DNA of 64,000 nt from Fragilaria crotonensis. Lineage: Eukaryota > Bacillariophyta > Fragilariophyceae > Fragilariales > Fragilariaceae. Below, piece after piece: positions 38,901 to 50,692 of this stretch (positions are counted from its first letter, which is position 1; each line of letters begins with the position of its first letter). The stretch covers positions 1 to 64,000 of the forward strand of contig JAKSYS010000135.1 in NCBI GenBank assembly GCA_022925895.1, written 5' to 3'. The translations under genes and the position numbers were made by a program. Below the pieces are notes generated by a model that did not search any database, was not told the origin of the DNA, and saw only the letters and a program-made list of their open reading frames with translations.

Positions 38901-41280
38901 GTGCGACACGAAGTGTTGCTTTCCATTTCTGTGAGATCCAGAACCAACTGTGTTACGTTGGTATTCTACCTTGACCTGCGTTCAGAGTAATCTGGGGTTG
39001 GAAGCTCAAGGAACAATGTAGCCTGAAACTCGAGTAACGCGAGAGACGGAGCTAGAATGATTATCTATGCCTAATGTAATGTGAATCAATGTTTGAAGCT
39101 CCGTAAAAAGTGAACTCAGGTGCGTTACTTATTTACTGAGTTGTGCAATCAGAGTTAAAGCTTTATGCTCTTTAACTAGTAACACTATACGGTTGTCGGA
39201 GTAGAGTTGGAGGCTAAGGATAAATAAGTATGGAAAGTAATAAACGTGGTAAGCCCTATGTCTTTAACATAGTCATATGGAGAGGGTAACGAGCAATCGT
39301 TACTATCGGACAGAGGGTAAAAGAATAGGTAAAAAGCTAATGCAAGGCTGTAATCGTCTTGATAGAGTCTCTGGCAATAGCCATTCATGACTTGACCTGA
39401 AAGGGTGCAGACTTACTTATGGTGGATTAGACCAACAATCCTTTGTCATTGACATAAGATTATTAAAAATTATTTAAAATTTTATATTTCGTCAAACAAT
39501 CAAGTTAATATGAATACAAATAACAATTGGAACGACTTAAACTGGCGTAAAATTTATGCCTTTGTCAAGACATTACAAAGTGAATTGGTGGTGGCGTACA
39601 AAAATAAAGATTTGGTAAAAGTTCACTTTATACAGGAAAAACTTGCTATGTCTTTCGAGGCTCGTTCTGTAGCAGTTAGAATGGTTACTGTGAACAATGG
39701 TAAAAAGACTCCTGGTTTTGATAGTATAGTTTGGGATAACCCTATTAAGAAATTTCAGGCTATAAAACAACTTCGAGAAATCTTAGTTGGAAAATCAGGT
39801 TCTTATCAATCAGGTCCCGTTCGAAGAGTTTGGATTCCTAAAACCACTCCCGGAGAATTAAGACCCCTTGGTATCCCTAATATGATCGACCGAGCTTTAC
39901 AAGTTTTGATGCTTCTTTGCTTAGACCCAATTGTGGAAGAAATGAGTGATACTTATTCTTTTGGTTTCAGGATATTTCGTTCACCTTCTGATGCTATTCA
40001 AAGGATACGAACTCTTTTAGATAAACCACGATCTCCGAAATGGTTGTGGGATGTTGATATTAGTAAATGCTTTGACAGGATTTCTCACGAATTTCTAGAG
40101 AAAGAATTAAAAGTGCTACTTTATGCTAGAGGAAATGAATATACGTCGAAATGGTTAAAAGCACCGATTATAGATAAAGGAGTTACTGTAATTCCTGTGA
40201 TGGGAACCCCACAAGGGAATATTCTATCACCTTTATTATGTAATATAACATTAAATGGGTTAGAGAACGCTATTCGCGATGGTCTGCCTTCCCCTAACAG
40301 TAAGGAGGGCAGAAAAATAAGTGGTAGCTGGTGCGTAAGGTATGCTGATGATTTTATTGTAACAAGCCCAGACCGAAATCGAATTATCCTTAAGAATATA
40401 CCGACAGTGAAACAGTTTTTAAATGAAAGAGGTCTAGAAATTTCCGAAAAGAAATCTCGAATAATCTATCTTGAAGAAGAAGGGTTCGACTTCCTAGGTT
40501 GGAAAATATGTCTGTTTGAAAGAAATCTTAAGAAAAATAAATCAAGTTACAATAAAAATCCTGGTGATTAAACCCACTAATGAGGCTGTAAAACGTGTCA
40601 AAGCGAAAATAAAAGCTAAGTTCATGTCAAACAAACCGATAAGAGGCTTAATTAAAGATTTGAACCCAATACTAAGAGGTTGGTCAAATTATTATAGAAG
40701 CTCATACCATTCTCAGAAAATTTTTCAATCGATAGGTCATTATGTTTACCAATCTTGGTGGAGATGGGCCCGAAAGAAACATCCGACTAGAACAAAGAAA
40801 TGGATATAGTCAGTATATTTTCAAATCTGATAAACGTTCTTGGAATATAGGGGCTTCGAAAGAAATTCAACTATTTGACATAACTCAGGCAAAGCAGATA
40901 AAGGTAAATTCTTTGAAGAGCAACATCAATCCTTACACAGATGAAGAGTATTATATTTCTAGTTCTTTGACTGTTGATGCTGAGAGATTCCGAAAAGCTA
41001 TATACAATAAGTATAACTTTAGATGCCCTGTATGTAATCAAGCTCTATTTGGGGAAGAAGACATTCATCTGCATCATATTATTCCACGAAAAGATGGAGG
41101 TCCATATTCCTTAACTAACATAGCCCCTTTACATAGAACTTGCCATGAGAATATTACATATACCAAAAATCCGGGAAATTTATTTCCTGGAGGAACTTAA
41201 TCTGCTTCAGCCGTGTGCGGTGAAAGTCGCATGCACGGTTGTGAGGGGGGGAAAGCTTGAGAGAGCCTACCTATCCCGAT
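38901..41280 (+). mobile_element. Group II intron 1 of rnl
   Basis: 2380 nt, starting GTGCGACACG and ending CCCGAT. Domain V at about 41208-41242 with core GCGGTGAAAGTCGC. Encodes an RT/maturase with HNH. The insertion point is near E. coli 23S position 575. Confidence 0.9.
39510..41200 (+). CDS. Intron-encoded RT/maturase-HNH protein of rnl intron 1 (frameshifted)
   Basis: Starts ATG 39510. RT: VWIPKTTPGELRPLGIPNMI, DVDISKCFDRISH, GTPQGNILSPLLCNI, catalytic YADD at 40341-40352. The frame breaks near 40540, continuing through KFMSNKPIRGLIKDLNPILR (the maturase region) and again near 40800 to the HNH part: CPVCNQALFGEEDIHLHHII ending HRTCHENI. The breaks may be homopolymer errors; all domains are present. 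Confidence 0.88.
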
Positions 41281-42668
41281 CGGATCAACAAGTTTATTTT
41301 AGTGGCGAGCTTAAGCAAAAATAATGATGTGTAGGCGAAAAGAAATTGAGTTTAAAATTGCGATTAAGTCTCTAAAATAAGACCCGAAACTAAGTGATCT
41401 AACCATGAACAGGTTGAATTTTTGAGCGGCGACGCTTATTGGAAGACCGAACCCGTGTATGTGGCAAAATACTGGGATGATTTGTGGTTAGGGGTGAAAG
41501 GCCAATCAAACTTAGAGATAGCTGGTTTTCTGCGAAATCTATTTAAGTAGAGCGTTTAAGATCTTTGTTTTGAGGTAGAGCTCTCGATAAACTATGGGGA
41601 TGATAAATCTTACTGAATTTAATGAAACTTCGAATACAAGACAAAAAGGCTTAAGCAGACAGACTACGAGTGCTAAGATTCGTAGTCAAAAGGGAAACAG
41701 CCCAGATTAATTGTTAAGGCCCTTAAAAATAATTAAGTGCGAAAATTGTAAAAAGACTATGACAACCTGTAAGTAGGCTTGGAAGCAGCCATCTTTTAAA
41801 GAAAGCGTAATAGCTCACTGGTTTAAACTTTTTGTATTGAAAATGTATAGGGACTAAAATTATTTGCCGAAACAGTAAATTTAAATTTTTAAATTTAAAT
41901 GGTAGCAGAACGTTCTGTAAATTAAAGAAGACTTATGGTAACATCAGTTGGAAAAATCAGAAGTGATAATGTTGATATGAGTAGCTAAAATAGTGTGAAA
42001 ATCACTATCGCCTTAAATCCAAGGTTTCCAAAACAAGGTTAATCCTTTTTGGTGTTAATCGGTCTCTAAAAGTTAAAACGAAAGTTTTATTTGATGAGTT
42101 GAAGATTTAAATTCTTTATTGATCAAAAGTGACAAAATACAAATATTATATTTATTTTATGGTATAAATAATCGTGGTATAGTATTTTCAAGAAACAGCT
42201 TTGGTTAAAAAACCGTACCCTAAACCGACGCAGGTGGATAAATTTAGTAAATTAAGGCGTTTGAGAGAATTGTGTTGAAGGAACTCGGCAAAATCACTCC
42301 GTAACTTCGGGAGAAGGAGTAGCTTTATAAGGGAAACCTTTTAAAGCTGTCACATAATCGGGGATAGCGACTGGTTAATAAAACCACAGGTCTCTGCAAA
42401 ATTGTAAAAAGATGTATAGAGACTGACGCCTGCCCAGTGCTGCAAGAGTAAAAGTTGAAGTTTTAGAGCTTTGGCTATAATCCCCAGTAAACGGCGGCTG
42501 TAACTCTGACGGTCCTAAGGTAGCGAAATTCCTTGGCATTTAATTGATGTCCTGCATGAATGGCGTAACGACTATCCCACTGTCTCCAGCACAAGCTCAG
42601 TGAAATTGAATTCTCTGTGAAGATGCAGCGTACTTGCGGCTAGACGGAAAGACCCCGTGCACCTTTAC
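41281..42668 (+). rRNA. rnl: Large-subunit rRNA, exon 2
   Basis: Begins CGGATCAACAAG (E. coli UGGGUCAGCGAC). Contains GGTGAAAGGCCAATCAAAC, GAAAGCGTAATAGCTCACTG, and TGACGGTCCTAAGGTAGCG, then GACGGAAAGACCCCGTG, the macrolide-site loop. It ends at CCTTTAC, where intron 2 enters. Confidence 0.95.
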
Positions 42669-45069
42669 GTGCGACTCGTTTTATCGAGAAGATTAGTGTC
42701 ATTTGACCGATCGATCAATAACACTATGCCTTTGGTTAGTGAACTATATAATACATGAAGGTGAAAGTCCTTCCCCTTTGAAAACTAGGTGAAAGCATAC
42801 ACCACATGCGTTGAGTTTGGCAACTCAATGTGTGAAGCTGGTGTAAACGAGAAGAAGTGTCTTAGAGAGTAAAGGCACGACGAATTTCTAGCAAGAGTGA
42901 CTGGTGGATAGCGTAAGCAAACTGAATGTCTGAAGCATCAATAGCACGAAGTGGGGGAGTAATGCTCTCTGCTTATTTTAAGGATCCCCACGCCCTGAAT
43001 ATTGGGTAGAGACCCAGGCTTGAGTTTGTGAAGGCTCAAGTTCGTTTTCTGTAGCGTCTCTGGTGTAAAGTTCAGATCCTCTCAGCTCAAAACAATGTAT
43101 TGTATGGAACGAGGAAACCCCTAAGATCTCACTTTATTTATAAAGAGCAGGTAGCCAACCGTATGGTCTTAGGGAGTAAGATTGGGTAAGAAGCGAATGG
43201 TTGTTTGTAATGAACAATATATGCCCACGTACCCACTTTCCCTATTGTAAATTTTTCTGTATATTTGCACACGTTCAAATTAAATTAATTTAATGATTAA
43301 AGTTAGTGAAATGAAAATTAGAAGTAAAGTTGACTGGAATTCCATCAATTGGAGGAAAATCCAACTTAGAATTTGGAGAATACAAAGAAAAATTTATGAT
43401 TGCTCCAAACGGAGCGAAAAGTTTAAAGTGATTAAATTACAAAAAACCCTAATAAGTTTACTGGAAGCTAAATTTTTGGCTGTACGGAAAGTTACACAAG
43501 ATAACCGTGGTAGAAGAACTGCAGGTGTCGATGGTGTCCGTTTACTAGAACCAACAAAAAGATTCCAGTTAGCTTACTCACTAAAAATAGATGGTCGATG
43601 TGACCCAATCAAACGACATTTAATACTTAAACCTGGTGATCCTGAAGAGTCTCGACCTTTAGGAATACCTACAATTCAAGATAGGGCTAAACAAGCTTTA
43701 GTTCTTCTTGCTCTGGAACCGGAATGGGAAGCAAAGTTTGAAAAGAATAGTTACGGTTTCCGTCCAGGGAGAAATCCTCATGATGCGATTGAAATTATTC
43801 ACTCATCGATTAATAAGAGTCCAAAGTATGTCTTGGATGGTGATATTCGAAAATGTTTTGATCAGATTGATCACGATGCTCTTTTGGCTAAATTAGATAC
43901 TTTTCCGGCCATGCATCGTCAAGTCCGTGCGTGGTTAAAAGCAAAAATAATTATGCAAGATGAAACGATATTCCCTCAGAAAGGGACGCCGCAAGGTGGT
44001 GTTTTATCCCCTTTGTTAGCTAATATTGCTCTCGGATTGGATTGCACAAATTCCTGCTTTTAGCCCGGGAGGTCATAGAATTTCTAAACCAAATCGTCGT
44101 AAAAGGTTACTTTTTGTTAGGTATGCTGATGACTTTGTCGTTCTTCATCCTGACAAAGAAATTGTTGAATCTGCCAAAACACTCATTGAAGAATTTCTGA
44201 AAACAATGAGTTTAGAATTACATGAAGGCAAAACACGTATTACTCATACTTATCTTTCCGTGGATAATCAAAGACCTGGATTTAAATTCTTGGGATTTTG
44301 GATAAGAAATTATACAGTAGGTAAAACGAAACGGGGGAAAAGAAGTGCGGAATACAAGACTTTTATTAGACCTCATCATCAAAACATTTCTGATGTTTTA
44401 CGAAAGGTTAAAGAAGTTTTGCGGCAAAATCGTGATGTAATTACGATTGTAAAACGACTTAATCCTATAATCCGTGGTTGGGCAAATTATTTTAGTACAG
44501 TTGCAAGTAAAAGAACCTTCAGTGCAATGGATAGTAATTTAATGGTGCAGTTAATGAGATGGGGTAAGCGGAAGTATTATACTCGTTCTAAAGCGTGGAT
44601 TTGTAATAGATATCTTATTAAAGACGTTAAGAACGAAAAATCACGACTTCGGTTTGGTTATACTAGTAAAAAAACAGGAAGTTATTGGCGTTCATTATTT
44701 TGCTGAGACTCCTATTGTTAGACATACGAAAGTTGCTGGTGATAAGAGTATCTATGATAATGACCTTGTTTATTGGTCTGATCGAGGTAGAGCGTTAGGA
44801 AATCGTGCTTTTAGTAAGTCGATTATTCGTATACTTCGTAGTCAAGACAACAAATGTAACCTTTGTGGTTTGAGATTTTTACCTGGTGATGTTATCGAAA
44901 TTGATCACATAGTGCCGAAAGTTTACGGAGGTGCAGATCACTATGGTAATCTTCAAGCTCTTCATGGTCATTGCCATGATCAAAAACTTTAGGGAGAGAG
45001 GAGCCGTGTGAGGGGGAACCTTCACGCACGGTTTTGAATCAGGGGTGAGTTGAGAGATCACTTGCCTAC
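42669..45069 (+). mobile_element. Group II intron 2 of rnl
   Basis: 2401 nt, starting GTGCGACTCG and ending GCCTAC. Domain V at about 45001-45034 (GAGCCGTGTGAGGGGGAACC). Inserted about 20 bases after the peptidyl-transferase GGAAAGACC loop. Its first ten bases are identical to those of rnl intron 3. Confidence 0.9.
43293..44992 (+). CDS. Intron-encoded RT/maturase-HNH protein of rnl intron 2 (frameshifted)
   Basis: Starts ATG 43293. RT: SRPLGIPTIQDRAKQALVLL, NSYGFRPGRNPHDAIE, DGDIRKCFDQIDHDALLAKL, GTPQGGVLSPLLANIAL, then a break near 44035 before RYADD (YADD at 44122). Maturase part RLNPIIRGWANYF. A further break near 44690 leads to the HNH domain CNLCGLRFLPGDVIEIDHIV ending HGHCHDQ. Three frames, domains otherwise complete. 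Confidence 0.88.
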
Positions 45070-45223
45070 TGTAATTATAATTATGTATTGTAATAAAAAA
45101 ATTTTTTTGTTTAGAATAAGTGGGAAGTTGCTATTAAATATTTGCTTAAGTGAATAGTTGAGACGATTCTGAAATACCACTCTTTAAATCTTTTATTACT
45201 CATTTATTAAGACAGTGCATAAT

Positions 45224-45272
<49 letters not shown>

Positions 45273-45501
45273 ATTTAAGGTAAGTTCAAATTGTTAAAAT
45301 AGCAATTGTAGAGCGTAATAGTATACTGCTTGCTTGACTGTAAGATTGACAGATCAAGCAGGGACGAAAGTCGGTTATAGTGATCCGATGATATTGTGTG
45401 GAAAAGTCATCGCTCAACGAATAAAACGGTACGCCGGGGATAACAGGCTAATAATTCCTTAGAGACCCTATCGACGGGATTGTTTGGCACCTCGATGTTG
45501 G
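45070..45501 (+). rRNA. rnl: Large-subunit rRNA, exon 3
   Basis: After a variable AT-rich helix it contains GTTTGACTGGGGCGGTCGCC, GGTACGCCGGGGATAACAGG and TTTGGCACCTCGATGTTGG. The last corresponds to E. coli CACCUCGAUGUCGG; the exon ends within the peptidyl-transferase ring, about three bases after U2506. Confidence 0.95.
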
Positions 45502-47940
45502 GTGCGACTCGTTAGTTTAAAAATAGGAATTGATACCTATTGTAAAACTGGGATATTTACTTTTGTGATTTAATTAAGAAGTTATTCGAAAGTATAATAT
45601 TTATAACTGATTTTTCAGATGGGAACCATACCCATGAATCCTGTCCCTATGGATTCTGATCATAGACACCATTAGTTATCAAATGGACTCCCCTACGTAA
45701 AGTATATGCTAGGACCATATCTTTACGGAAGCAGGGCTAAAAGTATATGGCATGCGTACGTATCACGTATGTCATTTATGAGAATAATATAAGCAAGTCT
45801 AGCGAAAGCGAATCCGTGTGTTAAAGTGCCGTTACGAGGAATTTTGGGTTATGATACGATGTCTAACGACGCCCAGGACCCTAAATATAGGGAATAGATC
45901 AAATTCAAGCTGGACCGTACTACAGAGAAAGCTAGGGACTGAAGATCTCGGTGCATAGCGGGAGAGAGGCTTATATTTTAATGGAAAATCGGAACGAAGT
46001 AACTATGTAGACAGGCTCCAATGATCGAGATCATTGGTAGGATCCTACTACAAGCCACTACATAGAAGGATTCTACAAAAAGCGAATGACATTGGTAACG
46101 CGGTGTATATGCTGACGTGTAGAGCTGAAACAGAGTGATATATAAACTGTAGGGTCGTAATTTCCTCCGTTGTTCATGAAAAGTGCGATTAGATATAAAA
46201 ATTGGAATGAAATCCCCTTGAAATCTATAGAAATTTTTGTATATGACTTGCAGAAAAAAATTTATTATCACGCTAAAAAGACTCAAATAGGATTAATGAG
46301 GCATTATCAACACAAACTTGTCAAATCGAAGGAATCTCGTTATCTATCGGTAAGGCAGGTAAGTCAAGATAATAGAGGCAAAGTCTCGGCGGGTATTGAT
46401 GGAATCTCAAAATTAACACCAGAGCAACGTTTAATTCTAGCTCAGAAATTAGTACTGAATGGTAAAGCGTCGAAAATAAAAAGAGTGTTTATCACTAAAT
46501 CTAATGGTAAAAAACGTCCATTAGGCATTCCAACTATGGAAGACCGTGCCAAACAGGCACTAATAAAACTCGCGCTAGAACCTGAATGGGAAGCCAAGTT
46601 TGAAATCAACTCTTATTGTTTTAGACCAGGTTATAGCACAACTGATGCTAAATGGTGTGTAGCTAAACAACTCCAAGGTGTAGCGAAATTCTTTTTAGAT
46701 GCTGACATTGAAAAGTGCCTTGATAAAATTGACCACGACTATTTGTTAGAAAAATTAAACACTAGTAGGATGTTTAGAAATCAAATTGAAAGCTGGTTAA
46801 AAGCCGGTATTATGCACACATTAAACGAATTGTCAAGCGAGGTTAACCTGTCAGGTACACCTCAAGGAAGTATCATATCGCCTTTATTAATGAACGTTGT
46901 TCTACATGGTATGGAAACTCACGTTTTAAATGAATTTGGTCGAGATAAAATTAAAGTAATTCGTTATGCGGACGACTTTATCGTTTTCGGAAAAACCTTA
47001 GCGGATGTACAAAAAGCCAAGCAACTTGTATGTGAATTTTTGAAACCGATCGGTTTAAACTTGTCGGCAGAAAAAACTTACATTGGGCATTCGATGAGTC
47101 ATGAATCTGGGACTTCGGGACCTATTGGTCTTGATTTTCTTTCGTATAATTTTAAAAACATAACATGTTCTAAACATAGAGGGGGTTAAGAGCACCAAAG
47201 GAATTAAACAAAATTTTAAATTAAGAACCAAACCTTCATCAGACGCGGTTATTAATCACAAAAAATCGATTAGTCAAATCTTAATCGATTTTAAAGGAGC
47301 TCCCATCGGTCGTGTAATGGAACGTCTATCAAGTTGTATAAAAGGCTGGACGTGGTACCATTCTGTATCTCAAGCCACCCGGACGTTTTCAAAACTAGAT
47401 GAATGGCTTTTCTGGGAATTGTGGAGGTGGGCAAAAAAGCGTTATAAAACAGCAAACAAAGCCAAGCAGAAATGCTTTAGTGTTAAAGGATGAAACTTCA
47501 GTTATGTTGAAGATAAGAAAACTTATATACTAGATCGTCACGATAAAACAAAAGTACGCAAATTTGTAAAAATTAAAGCCGGAGCATCCATTTATGATGG
47601 CAATCTTGTTTATTTTGCGCAACGTTTGTCTCAAGAAAATCCAAGAATAAAGACTCTCAGAAATTTATTTAAAAGACAAGGCTATTCATGCTCGCATTGT
47701 AATTTTTGTATGTTACCATCAGATATCATTGAACTACATCATCAATTAGATTTTGAAGGGAAACGTACAGGAACTATTACCTTTGTACAGGTCATTGCCA
47801 CGACCAAATACACTCTAAATCCAAAAGTAAGACATTTTAGTCACATCAGAGTGCTGTTCAGTAGGAGCCGTATAAGCGGAGACGCTTACGTACGGTTTTG
47901 GAGCAGAGGAGATTACGGTAACGTCATCTTCGACTGTAAC
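45502..47940 (+). mobile_element. Group II intron 3 of rnl
   Basis: 2439 nt, starting GTGCGACTCG and ending CTGTAAC. Domain V at about 47863-47900 (AGCCGTATAAGCGGAGACGC). Encodes a damaged RT/maturase-HNH frame. Inserted in the peptidyl-transferase ring. Confidence 0.88.
46176..47838 (+). pseudogene. Intron-encoded RT/maturase-HNH of rnl intron 3, several frame breaks and a TGA
   Basis: RT: KKRPLGIPTMEDRAKQALIK, NSYCFRPGYSTTDAKW, DADIEKCLDKIDH (Leu where Phe is usual), GTPQGSIISPLLMNV, YADD at 46965. The first frame ends at 47189 beside a five-G run. Beyond it, KAPIGRV-type maturase sequence continues (GAPIGRVMERLSSCIKGWTW). A TGA at 47491-47493 falls where a Trp is usual (VKG-stop-NFSYVEDKKTYIL). 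HNH part CSHCNFCMLPSDIIELHH, then another break before GHCHDQIH. It looks like a decaying protein gene, though some breaks may be sequencing errors. Confidence 0.82.
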
Positions 47941-48305
47941 ATTATCGCATCCTGGAGTTGTAAAAGGCTCCATGGGTTTGTCTGTTCGACAAGAAAGGCG
48001 GTACATGATCTGAGTTTAGAACGTCGTGAGACAGTTTGGTTCCTATCTACCGCAAGTGTGAAAAATTGAGAGGGGTAAACCTCAGTACGAGAGGACCGGG
48101 AAAAGCGAATCTCTGGTAAATCGATTGTTATACCAATAGCATTGTCGAATAGCTATATTCGTAATAGATAATTGCTGAAAGCATCTAAGCAAGAAACTAG
48201 CCTCAAAACATGTTTTTTTAGTTGTAATAGATTATTACATAGATAGGCTTGATGTGTAAGAATTGTAAAATTTTTAGCTAACAAGTACTAATTCTAAAAG
48301 TATTT
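47941..48305 (+). rRNA. rnl: Large-subunit rRNA, exon 4
   Basis: Starts ATTATCGCATCCTGGAG (E. coli CUCAUCACAUCCUGGGG). Includes TTTAGAACGTCGTGAGACAG and the sarcin-ricin loop AGTACGAGAGGACC at about 48083-48097. The 3' end is approximate. Confidence 0.93.
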
Positions 48306-48404
48306 TTTAATTATACTATTAAATGATTTAAATAAAATTAAATTTATTTATTTAAGATAGATTTTAATCCAAAAAATTATAGAGGATATAAATAATTTAT
48401 AATT

Positions 48405-49145
48405 TATACAATATGAGTTTGATCCTGGCTCAGAGTGAACGCTAGTAGTATGCTTTACACATGCGAGTTGAACGATTTTTTCGTGGCGAACGGGTGAGAA
48501 AATACAGAATTTTGCCTTTTAGTTTAAGGATAAAACGTATTCAGTTTTCTGAAATAAAATTAAAATAATTTACGTTAATACTAAATTTAAAGATTATATT
48601 TAATAATTGCTAAAAGATAAATCTGTAGAAGATTAGGTAGTTGGTAATTTAAAAGCTTACCAAGCCTGTGATCTTTAGTTGGTCTGAGAGGACGATCAAC
48701 CACACTGGAACTGAGACAAGGTCCAGGCTAAATTTAACGGCCAGCAGTGGGGAATATTGTACAATGGACGAAAGTCTGATACAGCAATACTATTTGAACG
48801 ATGACGGCTGATTTGGTTGTAAAGTTCTTTCGTTAAAAATGATAATGACATTATTTAAAGAAGCTAACAGTCCCGGCTAATCTCGTGCCAGCAGCCGCGG
48901 TAATACGGGAGGGGCAAGCGTTATTCAAAATAACTGGGCGTAAAGAGTTCGTAGACAGTGTTACAAGTTATTTGTTAATTTTTAAAGCTTAACTTTAAGT
49001 CAGCAAATAATACTATTTCACTTGAGTTTTTTTCAGAAGAGTAGAATTTTATATCAAGGGGTGAAACCTGTAGACATATAAAGGAATACCATCAATAGCG
49101 AAGGCGACTCTTTAGTAAAAACTGACGTTGAGGAACGAAAGTATA

Positions 49146-49177
<32 letters not shown>

Positions 49178-49911
49178 TATACAGTAAATTCTGAGTGCTG
49201 TAATTTAATTAATTTATTTGATTGGATTCTTTTAAGCTAACGCTATAAGCACTCCGCCTGAGGAGTACGGTCGCAAGATTGGAACTCAAAGGAATTGACG
49301 GGGGCCTACAACTAGTGGTGGAGCATGTGGTTTAATGCGATAATCCGCGCAAAACCTTACCAATTTTTGAATACAATACATTAAAAAAAAATAACACTAA
49401 GTGCTATTTTTTTTTGTAATTTTACAGGTGTTGCACGACTGTCGTCAGTTCGTGTCGTGAGATGTTTGGTTAATTCCTTTAACGGGTGCAACTCTTATCT
49501 TTAATATATTATAAATTTTAATTTAAATTATTATAAAAGATACTGCTTATGATAAATTTGAGGAAGGTAAGAATTAAGTCAAGTCAATGTGGCCCTTATA
49601 AATTGGGCTACACACGTGCTACAATGAAAATTACAAAGAGTAACAAGAATGCAAATTTAAGTTAATCTTTTAAAAATTTTCTCAGTTCGGATTGTAATCT
49701 GCAACTCGATTACATGAAGTTGGAATCACTAGTAATCGCAAATCAGCATGTTGCGGTGAATATGTTACTTGGCCTTGTACACACCGCCCGTCACATGCAA
49801 AGAGTTAATTTTGCTTGAAGATTTAATATTTAGTTATTAAGTCAATTGAGGAATTGGTGATTTGGATGAAGTCGTAACAAGGTAGCTGTACGGGAACGTG
49901 TAGCTGGAAAT
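48405..49911 (+). rRNA. rns: Small-subunit rRNA
   Basis: Starts near GAGTTTGATCCTGGCTCAG. Contains GCCAGCAGCCGCGGTAA (530 loop, about 48887), AACTCAAAGGAATTGACGGG, and TGTACACACCGCCCGTCAC (about 49778). The 3' end reads AACAAGGTAGCTGTACGGG...AGCTGGAAAT and then runs directly into a tRNA-like element; no CCTCC anti-Shine-Dalgarno is present. No introns. Ends are approximate. Confidence 0.95.
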
Positions 49912-49987
49912 GATGGAATAGCTCAAACGATAGAGTAGCATTAAATTATTAATATTGCTGATGAGGGTTCACATCCTTCTTCCATTA
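49912..49987 (+). tRNA. tRNA-like element related to trnM, anticodon unclear
   Basis: Acceptor GATGGAA/TTCCATT pairs at all seven positions (one G-U), D-arm GCTC/GAGT, T-arm GAGGG-TTCACAT-CCTTC. The middle, 25 bases, does not form a standard anticodon stem with a 7-base loop. Its outer parts match trnM at 51247. It may be a divergent tRNA or a decayed copy; it abuts rns and could serve as a processing signal. Confidence 0.5.
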
Positions 49988-49988
49988 A

Positions 49989-50555
49989 ATGATGAAAATC
50001 TCTTTTGAATTTTTTTTTCCAATTATTGCTATAATTATTATGTCTTGCTCCCTCGCAGTTATTTTTACGAAAAGTACTATTCATTCAATAATTTATTTAG
50101 TTTTAAGTTTTTTAACTTGCTCAGTCTTTTTATTTATGATAGAGTGCGAATTTTTTGCTTTATTATTTTTAATAATTTATGTAGGTGCTATCGCTGTCTT
50201 ATTTCTTTTTGTCATCATGATGCTAGATTTAAAAATTTTACCTCAAAACAATCCAACAAATCTAAAATATATTATATTTGGTATTTTTGTTAGTTTAAAT
50301 TTTTTTTATTTTGTTGACTTGACTTTTAATAATTATTACGAATCAAATCCTTATAATAGTCTTGTTTTAATTCCGAATATATATACAAATTTTTTTAATG
50401 AAGATGATATTTCAGAAGTTGTAGTTATTGGTCAAATATTATATACCCAATACGTTTTACAATTTTTAATAGCAGGGGTCCTTTTAACCTTAGCTGTTAT
50501 TGGTGTATGTGTTTTAACATTAGACCCAAGAGGTTTAAGCAAAAAAAAACTATGA
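49989..50555 (+). CDS. nad6: NADH dehydrogenase subunit 6
   Basis: Membrane subunit of complex I; intact, 188 residues from tandem ATGs at 49989/49992. Contains SIIYLVLSFLTCSVFLFMI, FALLFLIIYVGAIAVLFLF and VIMMLDLK, the diagnostic nad6 pi-bulge helix region, and a C-terminal LAVIGVCVLTLDPRGL. The stop TGA overlaps the next ATG in ATGA. Confidence 0.96.
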   Translation: MMKISFEFFFPIIAIIIMSCSLAVIFTKSTIHSIIYLVLSFLTCSVFLFMIECEFFALLFLIIYVGAIAVLFLFVIMMLDLKILPQNNPTNLKYIIFGIFVSLNFFYFVDLTFNNYYESNPYNSLVLIPNIYTNFFNEDDISEVVVIGQILYTQYVLQFLIAGVLLTLAVIGVCVLTLDPRGLSKKKL

Positions 50556-50692
50556 TTGAAACTAAAAAAATTATAATTTACGCCGTAGTTACTCTTAGAG
50601 CCAGTTGGGCGTTTAATGATTTACCTCTAATTGATTCAGACCTATTTGATATTTTTAAATCCGGCCCGAAATTTAAAAAAAAAATATATTAG
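50552..50692 (+). CDS. Small unidentified ORF (46 aa) overlapping nad6
   Basis: ATG 50552 overlaps the nad6 stop by 4 bases (ATGA), a layout seen for coupled genes. The protein starts MIETKKIIIYAVVTLRASWA, with a short hydrophobic stretch, and ends with basic residues. No family recognised. It could be a chance frame; the overlap and downstream position are the only support. Confidence 0.35.
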   Translation: MIETKKIIIYAVVTLRASWAFNDLPLIDSDLFDIFKSGPKFKKKIY

